DNA of 7,050 bases from an uncultured Rhodoferax sp. (GTDB lineage Bacteria; Pseudomonadota; Gammaproteobacteria; Burkholderiales; Burkholderiaceae_C). The notes beneath the pieces are model-generated. The model ran no database searches, was not told where the DNA came from, and saw only the letters and a list, made by a program, of their open reading frames with translations. Position 1 is the stretch's first letter; every line of letters starts with the position of its first letter. This document shows positions 1 to 5,549 of this stretch, piece after piece. The translations under genes were made by a program, and so were the position numbers. The DNA is taken from NCBI GenBank assembly GCA_936943465.1, contig CAKZJN010000562.1, positions 1 to 7,050 on the forward strand. Direction: 5' to 3'.

Positions 1-344
1 GTGCTGTCGAGGTAGAAGTAGTACTCCTTGACGTCCTCGCCGTGGTTGCCCTCGGTGGAGCTGAGGCCAAAGGCGCGCTCCTTGAGAATCGGGTCACGGC
101 CGTTCCAGAGCGCCAGCGAAAAACACAACAACTGGTAACGGTCGCAAATGCCGGCCAGCCCGTCCTCCCCCCAGCGATAGGCTTTGCTGCGGGCCATGTC
201 ATGGGTCAGATAGCCCCAGGCCTCACCGTCGGGGCTATAGTCTTCGCGCACTGTGCCCCAGGAACGCTCGGACAAATAGGGCCCCCAGCGCTGCCATTCC
301 TCCCCGGCCTGCACGGCTGCCAGTCGCTGCTGTTCTTCGTTCAT
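1..344 (-). CDS. GH63-type glucosidase, N-terminal fragment (runs off the left edge)
   Basis: This is the first 114 codons of a gene reading leftwards out of the window, starting at the ATG at 344-342. The translation contains RWGPYLSERSWGTVREDY at residues 19-36, HDMARSKAYRWGEDGLAGI at 48-66, ALWNGRDPILKER at 78-90 and EGNHGEDVKEYYFYLDS at 98-114. I recognise these as the conserved N-terminal blocks of large bacterial proteins annotated as glucosidase (GH63 / MGH1-like glycoside hydrolases, usually near 900 residues). The catalytic (alpha/alpha)6 barrel would lie outside the window, so substrate and catalytic acids cannot be judged. No signal peptide is visible, which suggests a cytoplasmic enzyme acting on alpha-glucosides; that substrate is inference. 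A weak purine-rich stretch (GGGAAAGA) lies about 8-15 nt upstream of the ATG. The gene is divergent from the hydrolase/chromate operon. Confidence 0.85.
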   Translation of the reverse strand, partial: MNEEQQRLAAVQAGEEWQRWGPYLSERSWGTVREDYSPDGEAWGYLTHDMARSKAYRWGEDGLAGICDRYQLLCFSLALWNGRDPILKERAFGLSSTEGNHGEDVKEYYFYLDS

Positions 345-420
345 ATTCGCGTCTTTCCCTGTGGCTCGGTAACCGGAACATTGTGGCGGGTGGCCGGGGC
401 GATGCGCCTAGGCAAACCCC

Positions 421-426
421 TATACT
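421..426 (+). promoter_or_regulatory. Candidate -10 element for the hydrolase-chrA-chrA operon
   Basis: TATACT matches the sigma-70 -10 consensus TATAAT at five of six positions. It lies in the 135-bp divergent gap, 53 nt before the proposed TTG start of the hydrolase. No good -35 hexamer is seen at the usual 16-18 nt spacing. If real, it would start transcription downstream of the ATG at 402 and so exclude that ATG as the start codon. The assignment rests on sequence resemblance only. Confidence 0.3.
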
Positions 427-479
427 GCCCACCGGAAACGCACCCTTTCCGCCCCTCCATTGCCCCAACTGGAACGCCC

Positions 480-1358
480 TTGCAAGCCCGCCTGCTCCGC
501 TTCACCCTCACCTCGCAAATGGCGTTGGGCGCGGTGCTGGGGTATTGGCTGTCGGAAGGCTCACTTGCGCTGACTTTGCTGTGGGCATTAAGCCTGCCGC
601 TGCTCATGTCGCTGGGCACCGTCCTCTACAGCTTCATCGTCTCGCGTCCCGGTGAAAGTGCCGCATCGTGGTGGCGCGCACTGGCGGGCGAATGTGTCGC
701 CTCAACGCGTATCTTCATGCTGCGCCAGCCCTGGGCCTTTGCGGCACCGCAAGTTGCCCGCCACACCGTTAACGCTGAACGCATTCCGGTGCTGCTGGTG
801 CACGGGTTCGTCTGCAACTACCGGGTCTGGGATTCCCTGGTACCGGCGCTGCGTGCGCAGGGTCACACGGTGCTGGCAATCAATCTGGAGCCACCGTTTA
901 CCTCGATTGATGACTATGCCGTTCAGGTGGAACGCGCCGTGCAGGCCCTGCGTGCCGCCACCGGGCAGCAAAATGTGGCATTGGTCGCGCACAGCATGGG
1001 CGGTTTGGCGGTGCGGGCTTGGATGCGCCGCTTTGATTCATCTTTTGCGACGCGCGTCATCACGCTCGGCACGCCGCACGCCGGAACCCGCGTGCCCCGA
1101 TGGGCCGCCCTGCCCAACACGCAGCAAATGGCCTGGCACAGCGACTGGCTTGCCGAACTGGCCGCCACCGAGACTGAAGCGCTACGCTGCAAGTTCCGCA
1201 TTGGCATCTCGCCCCAAGACAACATCGTGTTTCCCCAGCGCGCGCAAACGCTGCCCGGCGTGGTGCCCCGCGCTTTTGACGGCCTTGGGCACCTGCAACT
1301 TTGCACCTCGGCCGAGGTAAGGCACTGGGTTTGCCAGGAGCTGAGTGCCACCCCATGA
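480..1358 (+). CDS. Membrane-anchored alpha/beta-hydrolase (triacylglycerol lipase / esterase-like)
   Basis: The protein is 292 residues. It carries an alpha/beta-hydrolase fold with the oxyanion-hole motif HGFV at 108-111, the nucleophile elbow AHSMGG with Ser172, a likely catalytic Asp247 (in ISPQDNIVF) and His271 (in GLGHLQL). HSMGG together with the downstream LGTPHAGT block is typical of the lipase/PGAP1-like branch of the fold. Two hydrophobic helices near residues 14-57 suggest N-terminal anchoring in the inner membrane; the side on which the catalytic domain sits is not certain. The start is the TTG at 480, preceded by GGAA with 5-nt spacing. The upstream reading frame is open to base 42, but it overlaps the opposite-strand glucosidase and reads as low-quality protein. 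ATG 519 (39 nt later) is the alternative start; ATG 402 is less likely. The stop overlaps the first chromate transporter start (ATGA), implying translational coupling. The physiological substrate is unknown. Confidence 0.85.
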   Translation: MQARLLRFTLTSQMALGAVLGYWLSEGSLALTLLWALSLPLLMSLGTVLYSFIVSRPGESAASWWRALAGECVASTRIFMLRQPWAFAAPQVARHTVNAERIPVLLVHGFVCNYRVWDSLVPALRAQGHTVLAINLEPPFTSIDDYAVQVERAVQALRAATGQQNVALVAHSMGGLAVRAWMRRFDSSFATRVITLGTPHAGTRVPRWAALPNTQQMAWHSDWLAELAATETEALRCKFRIGISPQDNIVFPQRAQTLPGVVPRAFDGLGHLQLCTSAEVRHWVCQELSATP

Positions 1359-1948
1359 AGGCGCCGAACCGTCCCACTTCGCGGTCCGATCTGTTCTGGT
1401 CCTTCTCGCGGCTGGCGCTGCAAGGCTTTGGCGGCGTGGTGGCTGTGGTGCAGCGCGAAATGGTCGAAAAAAAGCAGTGGCTCACCCGCGAGGAATTTGT
1501 CGAGGAATGGGCAGTGGCGCAAATCCTGCCGGGCCCCAACGTGGTGAACCTGTCGCTGATGATTGGTGACCGCTACTTTGGCATTCCTGGCGCGCTGGCG
1601 GCGCTCGCCGGCATGCTGACCTTCCCGCTGATGATTGTGCTGGCGCTGGTGGCTGCTTTTTCCGGTGTCTCGGACCTGGCGCCGGTGCAGGCGGCCCTGC
1701 GTGGCATGGGGGCCGTTTCGGCCGGACTGATTACCGCGACCGGGCTGAAACTATTGTCCGCCTTGAAACAGAACCCGCTGGGCGTACGCATTTGCTGGCT
1801 GTTTGCGGCGGCCAGTTTTGTGGCGATCGGCGTACTGCGCTGGCCGCTGGCGTGGGTGCTGTTTGGCATTGGTGGCGTGGCCTGCGTGCTGGCCTACCGC
1901 GCCATTGTGCGGATTCACCACCGCGCCGCTCACGGAGGCGCACCATGA
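1355..1948 (+). CDS. chrA: Chromate transporter, short-chain CHR subunit 1
   Basis: This is a 197-residue polytopic membrane protein with a single CHR (chromate ion transporter) domain. Key signatures are FSRLALQGFGGVVAVVQREM at 17-36, the WLTREEF block at 42-48, and AQILPGPNVVNLSLMIG at 55-71 with the family PGP motif. Hydrophobic stretches follow at about 78-103, 113-137 and 145-184. Full-length ChrA proteins have two such domains (near 400 residues). Here each domain has its own gene, as in the short-chain CHR pairs described in Bacillus subtilis, whose two subunits work together with opposite membrane topology. The expected role is efflux of chromate, or of another oxyanion, from the cytoplasm. 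Because many CHR proteins have no demonstrated chromate phenotype, the substrate is inferred. The ATG at 1355 is chosen because it overlaps the hydrolase stop; the frame remains open further upstream, inside the hydrolase gene. Confidence 0.92.
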   Translation: MKAPNRPTSRSDLFWSFSRLALQGFGGVVAVVQREMVEKKQWLTREEFVEEWAVAQILPGPNVVNLSLMIGDRYFGIPGALAALAGMLTFPLMIVLALVAAFSGVSDLAPVQAALRGMGAVSAGLITATGLKLLSALKQNPLGVRICWLFAAASFVAIGVLRWPLAWVLFGIGGVACVLAYRAIVRIHHRAAHGGAP

Positions 1949-1951
1949 GCC
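1355..1951 (+). other. ATGA stop/start overlaps linking the operon (see 1355-1358 and 1945-1948)
   Basis: At 1355-1358 the hydrolase TGA overlaps the first chrA ATG, and at 1945-1948 the first chrA TGA overlaps the second chrA ATG. Such 4-nt overlaps normally indicate a single transcript with coupled translation. The second overlap has a strong GGAGG at 1934-1938 with 6-nt spacing. The first has only AGGAG at 1336-1340 with 14-nt spacing, so ribosome re-initiation is the more likely route there. Confidence 0.75.
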
Positions 1952-2541
1952 TGAGCTTTACGCTCGCCGATTGGCTGAGTCTGCTGGTGCATTTCATGGC
2001 CCTCTCGCTGCTGGCGATTGGAGGCGCCATCACCACCGCGCCGGATATGCATCGCTACCTGGTGGACGAGCAGCACTGGCTGACAGACCACCAATTCACT
2101 GCCAGCATTGCCTTAAGCCAAGCCGCCCCTGGCCCCAACTTGCTATTTATCGCGTTGCTGGGCTGGTACGTGGGCGTAAACGCTGCGGGCGGTGCGTCTG
2201 CCGGCATGGCAACCTGGCCACTGGGGCTGATGGGCGCTCTGCTGAGTATGGTGGGCATTCTGGTGCCCAGCACCACGCTCACCTTTGTGGCGTCACGCTG
2301 GGCGCATCGCAACCGCGAGTTGCTGGCGGTGCGCGCCTTCAAAACCGGAATGGCACCGGTCGTCATCGGCTTGCTGGCCTCGACCGGCTGGATTCTGTGC
2401 GCCAACCTGGGCAGCGCTGCGGAAAGCTGGCGCCTCTGGCTGCTAACCGCCGCGGTCACGCTGCTGGTATGGCGCACCCGCATTCACATGCTGTGGCTGC
2501 TGGCCGCCGGTGCCCTTCTGGGCGCACTCGGTTGGGTTTAA
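1945..2541 (+). CDS. chrA: Chromate transporter, short-chain CHR subunit 2
   Basis: This 198-residue membrane protein is the second half of the split CHR transporter. It shows the paired signatures HFMALSLLAIGGAITTAPDM at 16-35, HWLTDHQF at 44-51 and ALSQAAPGPNLLFIALLGWY at 56-75. These correspond to the same GG and PGPN motifs as in subunit 1, but with the sequence character of the C-terminal domain of long ChrA. Further hydrophobic segments lie near 92-117, 135-155 and 163-198. The ATG follows GGAGG by 6 nt and overlaps the stop of subunit 1. The two proteins have nearly equal length, consistent with a heterodimer in which both are required. No chrB or other regulator is encoded within the window. 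The gene ends 29 bp from the converging rlmB stop. Confidence 0.92.
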   Translation: MSLSFTLADWLSLLVHFMALSLLAIGGAITTAPDMHRYLVDEQHWLTDHQFTASIALSQAAPGPNLLFIALLGWYVGVNAAGGASAGMATWPLGLMGALLSMVGILVPSTTLTFVASRWAHRNRELLAVRAFKTGMAPVVIGLLASTGWILCANLGSAAESWRLWLLTAAVTLLVWRTRIHMLWLLAAGALLGALGWV

Positions 2542-2570
2542 GAAAGGCGGTGGGGTGCAGCCTGCTGGGC

Positions 2571-3353
2571 TTAGCGCGGTGCCGCCGCGCTGCGCTGGCG
2601 CACCGCTTCGTACAAGCAGACGCCGCTGGCCACGGACACGTTCAGGCTCTCCACCGCACCCAACATCGGAATGCTGACCAGTTGATCGCAGGTCTTGGCG
2701 GTGAGCTGGCGCATGCCATCGCCCTCGGCACCCAGCACCAGAGCCACCGCCCCTTTCAGGTCGGCCTGGTACAGCGTGTGGGTGGCGGCGTCACTGGTTC
2801 CAATGATCCAGATATTGCGTTCTTTCAACTCATTCAGCGTGCGGGCCAAGTTGGTCACCATGAAGTACGGCACCGTCTCTGCTGCGCCGCTGGCCACCTT
2901 GGCCACCGTAGCGTTGATGCCGGCCGCATGGTCCTTGGGCGCAATCACGGCGTGGGCTCCGGCACCATCGGCCACGCGCAGGCAGGCGCCCAGGTTGTGC
3001 GGATCGGTGACACCGTCCAGCACCAGAATCAAGGGCTGCGTGCGCTCGGCCAGCGGCAGCTCGGCGTTGGCGGCTTCCAGGTTTTCCAGCAGTTCGTCCA
3101 GCGAATGCACCTGCTTGATTTCCTGCACGCGAGCGGCCACACCCTGGTGGCCATGGCTACCCGCCAGCTTGGCAAGGCGCATGCCGTCGGCCTCAATCAG
3201 CCGCACGCCACTCTCGGCCACCTTCTCCAAGAACTGCCGCATCCGCGCATCGCGGCGGGTCGGCTCGTAATAAATCTCGACGATGGATTGCGGCGCTGTT
3301 TTGAGGCGCACGCCCACGGCATGAAAGCCGAATAAAACTTTGGGAGAAGACAT
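2571..3353 (-). CDS. rlmB: 23S rRNA (guanosine-2251)-2'-O-methyltransferase RlmB
   Basis: The protein is 260 residues, close to the E. coli RlmB length. It methylates the ribose of G2251 in the 23S rRNA P-loop using S-adenosylmethionine. The N-terminal RNA-binding (SpoU substrate-binding) domain covers about residues 5-80 and includes LFGFHAV at 7-13 and HQGVAARV at 69-76. The SPOUT knot domain carries all three family motifs: LDGVTDPHNLGACLRVAD at 112-129 (with the conserved Asn and Arg), LVLGAEGDGM at 205-214, and SIPMLGAVESLNVSVASG at 227-244. LYEAVRQR follows, as in E. coli. The frame extends 19 codons upstream to 3410, but the ATG at 3353 begins at the conserved N-terminus and sits 6 nt after a GATAAT hexamer. 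It is divergent from the HD-domain gene with a 55-bp gap, and convergent with chrA. Confidence 0.96.
   Translation of the reverse strand: MSSPKVLFGFHAVGVRLKTAPQSIVEIYYEPTRRDARMRQFLEKVAESGVRLIEADGMRLAKLAGSHGHQGVAARVQEIKQVHSLDELLENLEAANAELPLAERTQPLILVLDGVTDPHNLGACLRVADGAGAHAVIAPKDHAAGINATVAKVASGAAETVPYFMVTNLARTLNELKERNIWIIGTSDAATHTLYQADLKGAVALVLGAEGDGMRQLTAKTCDQLVSIPMLGAVESLNVSVASGVCLYEAVRQRSAAAPR
2573..2591. repeat. 7-bp inverted repeat at the chrA/rlmB convergent junction
   Basis: AGCGCGG (2573-2579) and CCGCGCT (2585-2591) are perfect reverse complements separated by 5 nt. They overlap the last codons and stop of rlmB. The hairpin lies 31 bp beyond the chrA stop, so it could slow or terminate readthrough of the operon. 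No T-run follows on either strand, so it is not a canonical intrinsic terminator. Confidence 0.35.
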
Positions 3354-3359
3354 GGGGTG

Positions 3360-3365
3360 ATTATC
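3360..3365 (-). promoter_or_regulatory. Candidate -10 element of rlmB, possibly giving a leaderless mRNA
   Basis: On the minus strand, GATAAT (five of six matches to TATAAT) is followed by exactly 6 nt (CACCCC) and then the rlmB ATG. Transcription normally begins about 6-7 nt after the -10 element, so the transcript would begin at or next to the start codon. No Shine-Dalgarno sequence lies before the ATG, which fits. No clear -35 was found at 17-nt spacing. Confidence 0.4.
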
Positions 3366-3396
3366 GACGCAGCGCCGGCCAGCGGTTTCGGGCTGC

Positions 3397-3402
3397 CACA
3401 AT
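3397..3402 (+). promoter_or_regulatory. Candidate -10 element of the HD-domain gene, possibly leaderless
   Basis: CACAAT (four of six matches to TATAAT) lies exactly 6 nt (GCGCGC) upstream of the ATG at 3409. There is no Shine-Dalgarno sequence in between or just upstream. The layout mirrors the rlmB start on the other strand. The -35 region is not recognisable, so the call rests on spacing and the hexamer alone. Confidence 0.33.
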
Positions 3403-3408
3403 GCGCGC

Positions 3409-3996
3409 ATGAACCCCGCTCACTTACAAGGATGCCTAACCTTTTTGCGCGAGGCTGAGCGCCTCAAGAGCGTGCTGCGCAGCGCCCACACGGCCAGCGG
3501 CCGACAGGAAAGCACGGCCGAGCACACTTGGCGCCTGTGCCTGCTGGCCATGGTGTTTGAGTCGCAGTTTCAGGGTCTGGATTTCACGCGCATGCTCAAG
3601 CTCTGCGTGATTCACGATCTGGGCGAAGCGATCAGCGGGGATATTCCGGCGGTAGAACAGCAACACACCCCGCACAAGTCAGCGCAAGAGCGCGCCGACC
3701 TGCTGACCCTGATGCAAAGCTTGCCCGCCGACCTGTCCGCTGACTTTATGGCTCTGTGGGAAGACTACGAAAACGCTTCCAGCCCCGAGGCCCGCGTGGT
3801 GAAGGGTCTGGACAAACTGGAAACAATTCTTCAGCACAACCAGGGCCAGAACCCACCCGATTTTGATTACGCGTTCAACCTGGGCTACGGGAAAAAGTAC
3901 ATGGGCGCGCATCCTTTGCTGAGCCAGATTCGCGCTTTGCTCGACGCGGACACGCAGGCGCGCCACGCCCAATCCGGTGCTTCAGACGGACACTGA
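3409..3996 (+). CDS. HD-domain phosphohydrolase (YfbR / HDDC2-like, probable 5'-deoxynucleotidase)
   Basis: This 195-residue soluble protein has a complete HD metal site. His39 is in ESTAEHTWRL, His69-Asp70 in VIHDLGEAISGDIP, and Asp135 in KGLDKLETIL. The order, spacing and length match E. coli YfbR, a divalent-metal 5'-deoxynucleotidase that hydrolyses dNMPs to deoxynucleosides, and the related HDDC2 family (HD_3 domain). Glu73 and Asp78, next to the HD pair, also fit the family pattern. The likely role is dNMP turnover in the cytoplasm; the exact substrate is inferred from family. The ATG at 3409 is chosen because it gives the family N-terminus (LQGCLTFLREAERLKSVLR); an ATG at 3401 is out of frame. 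The gene is divergent from rlmB, and its last 15 bp overlap the end of the opposite-strand ABC ATPase gene. Confidence 0.88.
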   Translation: MNPAHLQGCLTFLREAERLKSVLRSAHTASGRQESTAEHTWRLCLLAMVFESQFQGLDFTRMLKLCVIHDLGEAISGDIPAVEQQHTPHKSAQERADLLTLMQSLPADLSADFMALWEDYENASSPEARVVKGLDKLETILQHNQGQNPPDFDYAFNLGYGKKYMGAHPLLSQIRALLDADTQARHAQSGASDGH

Positions 3997-4671
3997 CACC
4001 GACGGTGCAACGCGTCCCGCTTCGATGGTGATGCTGCGTTTGCAGCGCGAGGCAATGCCCCGGTCGTGCGTGACCAGAATCAGCGTGGTGCCCTGTTCGC
4101 GGTTCAGGTCAAACATCAACTCCATGATCTTCTCGCCTGTGGCAAAGTCCAGGCTGCCGGTGGGCTCGTCTGCCAGCAACACCGCTGGGTGCACGACGAA
4201 GGCCCGCGCCAGCGCAACCCGCTGTTGCTCGCCACCACTCAATACTTTGGGATAGGCATTCAGACGCTGGGAAAGGCCCACGCGCGCCAGCATTTCGGTA
4301 GCGGCCTTGCGGGCATCGCGACGGCCCTCCAGTTCCAGCGGAAGCATGACGTTTTCTAAGGCCGTGAGATTGCCCAGCAGTTGAAAGCTCTGAAACACAA
4401 AACCCAGCTTGCGGGCACGCACGGCCGCCCGCTCGTCTTCGTCCAGCGCAAACAGGTCTTCACCGGCCAAGCGCACCGTGCCGCTGGTGGGGGTGTCGAG
4501 GCCGGCCATGATCGACAGCAAGGTGCTCTTGCCGGAGCCCGAAGCGCCGACAATGGACACGGTTTCTTGCGCCTGCAGCGCGAAGTCGATATCGGCAAGA
4601 ATCTCCAGCGTGCCCGTGGAATCGGTCACTGCCTTGAAAATGTGCTCTACGGAAATAATGGGATCTGACAT
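3982..4671 (-). CDS. ybbA: ABC transporter ATP-binding protein, YbbA-like (LolD/MacB superfamily)
   Basis: This is a 229-residue stand-alone ATPase. It has Walker A GASGSGKST at 42-50, Q-loop Gln94 in FVFQSFQLL, signature LSGGEQQR at 144-151, Walker B VLLADEP at 164-170 with catalytic Glu169, the D-loop SLD at 173-175 and H-loop His202. FQLL and EPTGSLD are typical of the lipoprotein-release/MacB-type ATPases. Divergent linkage to tesA is the same as in E. coli (ybbA-tesA), which supports the name. In E. coli YbbA partners the large permease YbbP, which is encoded next to it. Here the downstream position is taken by the convergent HD gene, so no permease is adjacent. The frame stays open to 4779, but those codons lie inside tesA on the other strand. 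The ATG at 4671 gives the normal N-terminus, with GAGAG about 6 nt upstream. Confidence 0.9.
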   Translation of the reverse strand: MSDPIISVEHIFKAVTDSTGTLEILADIDFALQAQETVSIVGASGSGKSTLLSIMAGLDTPTSGTVRLAGEDLFALDEDERAAVRARKLGFVFQSFQLLGNLTALENVMLPLELEGRRDARKAATEMLARVGLSQRLNAYPKVLSGGEQQRVALARAFVVHPAVLLADEPTGSLDFATGEKIMELMFDLNREQGTTLILVTHDRGIASRCKRSITIEAGRVAPSVSVSV

Positions 4672-4672
4672 G
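4669..4672. other. CATG shared by the divergent start codons of ybbA and tesA
   Basis: The palindrome CATG contains both start codons: ATG of tesA at 4670-4672 on the plus strand and ATG of ybbA at 4671-4669 on the minus strand. Each gene's promoter and ribosome binding region must therefore lie inside the coding sequence of the other. A TTGACC (minus strand, 4736-4731) inside tesA could be a -35 element for ybbA, but no convincing -10 partner is seen. Confidence 0.75.
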
Positions 4673-5335
4673 AAACTCTCGCTGGTTCGTCGACACTGTA
4701 GCGTGCTCGTGTTAACGGCATTTTTTGCGGGGTCAAGCGTAGCGCTGGCACAGGCTACCCAAGCCCCCGCTTCGCCCACATTGCTGGTCCTGGGAGACTC
4801 GCTCAGCGCTGAATACGGGCTGCAACGGGGTCAGGGTTGGGTCGCCCTGCTGGAGGCGCGCCTGCAAAAGGAAGCACCCTCGGTCAAGGTGGTCAACGCC
4901 AGTATTAGCGGTGACACCAGCTCGGGCGGACGCAGTCGCTTGCCTGCACTGCTTTCGCAACACAAACCGCAGGTGCTGGTGATTGAACTCGGCGGCAACG
5001 ATGCGCTGCGGGGATTGCCCATCGCCATGACACAAGACAACCTGCAAGCCATGGCAGAAGCCGGTCGCTCCGCCGGTGCCAAAGTCTTGCTGGTGGGTAT
5101 GCAGGTGCCGCCCAATTACGGCCCGGCCTACACACGCCAGTTTGCCGACATGTTTGCGGCGGTTGCCAAAGCGAATCAGGCCGAACTGGTGCCCTTCATG
5201 CTCAAAGGAATTGCCGATGTGCCAGACGCCAGCCAATGGTTTCAGGCGGACCGCATCCACCCGGTGGCCAAGGCGCACCCGATCATTCTGCAAACGCTGT
5301 GGCCACCGATCAAGAAGCTGCTGCGCCTGAAGTAA
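4670..5335 (+). CDS. tesA: Periplasmic SGNH esterase: acyl-CoA thioesterase I / lysophospholipase L1 / arylesterase
   Basis: The protein is 221 residues. The N-terminus is a signal peptide: basic start (KLSLVRRH), hydrophobic core about 11-24, and a probable signal peptidase I cleavage after ALA or AQA near 27-29. The mature enzyme is therefore periplasmic. All SGNH blocks are present: GDSLS with nucleophile Ser44, NASISGDTSSGGRSRLP at 76-92 with oxyanion Gly81, ELGGNDALRG at 106-115 with Asn110, and ADRIHP with Asp194 and His197. These align closely with E. coli TesA (GDSLS, SISGDTS, LGGNDGLRG, DGIHP), which hydrolyses acyl-CoA, lysophospholipids and aryl esters. The start at 4670 is supported by the immediate signal peptide; GGGA lies 6 nt upstream. 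The frame is open further upstream, but only antisense to ybbA. The gene converges with the small lysine-rich gene, leaving a 17-bp gap. Confidence 0.95.
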   Translation: MKLSLVRRHCSVLVLTAFFAGSSVALAQATQAPASPTLLVLGDSLSAEYGLQRGQGWVALLEARLQKEAPSVKVVNASISGDTSSGGRSRLPALLSQHKPQVLVIELGGNDALRGLPIAMTQDNLQAMAEAGRSAGAKVLLVGMQVPPNYGPAYTRQFADMFAAVAKANQAELVPFMLKGIADVPDASQWFQADRIHPVAKAHPIILQTLWPPIKKLLRLK

Positions 5336-5352
5336 CGGAAATGGGGAGTGGG

Positions 5353-5532
5353 TCAGGAAGTGGCGTCGGACGCGGGAGTCGCGTCCACGGTGTCGCCGTC
5401 TTGCTCGGTGGCATTGTCGGCTACACCGTCACCGGTTTTGCGTTCCGCCTTGGCTTTGAGTTTCTCTTCTTTCTTCTTCTTTTTCGCCAGTTCTTTCTGA
5501 CGTTTTTCGTAACCGTAATTGGGAGTTGCCAA
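5353..5532 (-). CDS. Small lysine-rich, charge-segregated protein (59 residues, TTG start)
   Basis: The frame starts at TTG (5532-5530) and ends at TGA (5355-5353). The residues are MATPNYGYEKRQKELAK, then a KKKK-containing, strongly basic stretch to about residue 32, then an acidic/small-residue tail (DGVADNATEQDGDTVDA). A TAA lies in frame five codons upstream of the TTG, and there is no ATG in the frame, so TTG is the only sensible start before the conserved-looking MATPNY-YEKRQKELAKKKK segment. I recall short proteins with this kind of N-terminus as conserved hypotheticals in Burkholderiales, but cannot name a function. The basic half would form a helix able to contact nucleic acid or anionic surfaces; that is speculation. 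It lies 17 bp downstream of the DUF2189 gene on the same strand, suggesting co-transcription. The Shine-Dalgarno is weak (GAAAG). Confidence 0.72.
   Translation of the reverse strand: MATPNYGYEKRQKELAKKKKKEEKLKAKAERKTGDGVADNATEQDGDTVDATPASDATS
5368..5386. repeat. 6-bp inverted repeat near the 3' end of the small gene
   Basis: GGACGC (5368-5373) and GCGTCC (5381-5386) can pair across a 7-nt loop. The element is inside the small gene's final codons, about 33 bp past the tesA stop. No T-run follows in either direction, so a role as a terminator for the convergent transcripts is only a possibility. Confidence 0.25.
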
Positions 5533-5549
5533 GGTGTGCTTTCGTTAAT

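Noticed and set aside
369..377. GTAACCGGA occurring both here and at 6381-6389, each upstream of a minus-strand gene
   Set aside because: Chance 9-base matches are expected many times in 7 kb, and the distances to the start codons differ (24 nt versus 9 nt).
406..413. Perfect 8-bp palindrome GCCTAGGC in the divergent gap, upstream of TATACT
   Set aside because: Such 8-bp palindromes should occur by chance dozens of times in a window of this size, and no flanking symmetry supports an operator.
42..479. Upstream extension of the hydrolase reading frame
   Set aside because: Bases 42-344 are antisense to the clearly conserved glucosidase N-terminus, and 345-479 hold a promoter-like element. The translated extension has no recognisable protein character.
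1803..3335. 510-codon open frame on the plus strand across both chrA and rlmB
   Set aside because: It is a shadow frame: the translation is rich in Arg, His and Ala, matches no family, and covers two well-supported genes including rlmB on the opposite strand.
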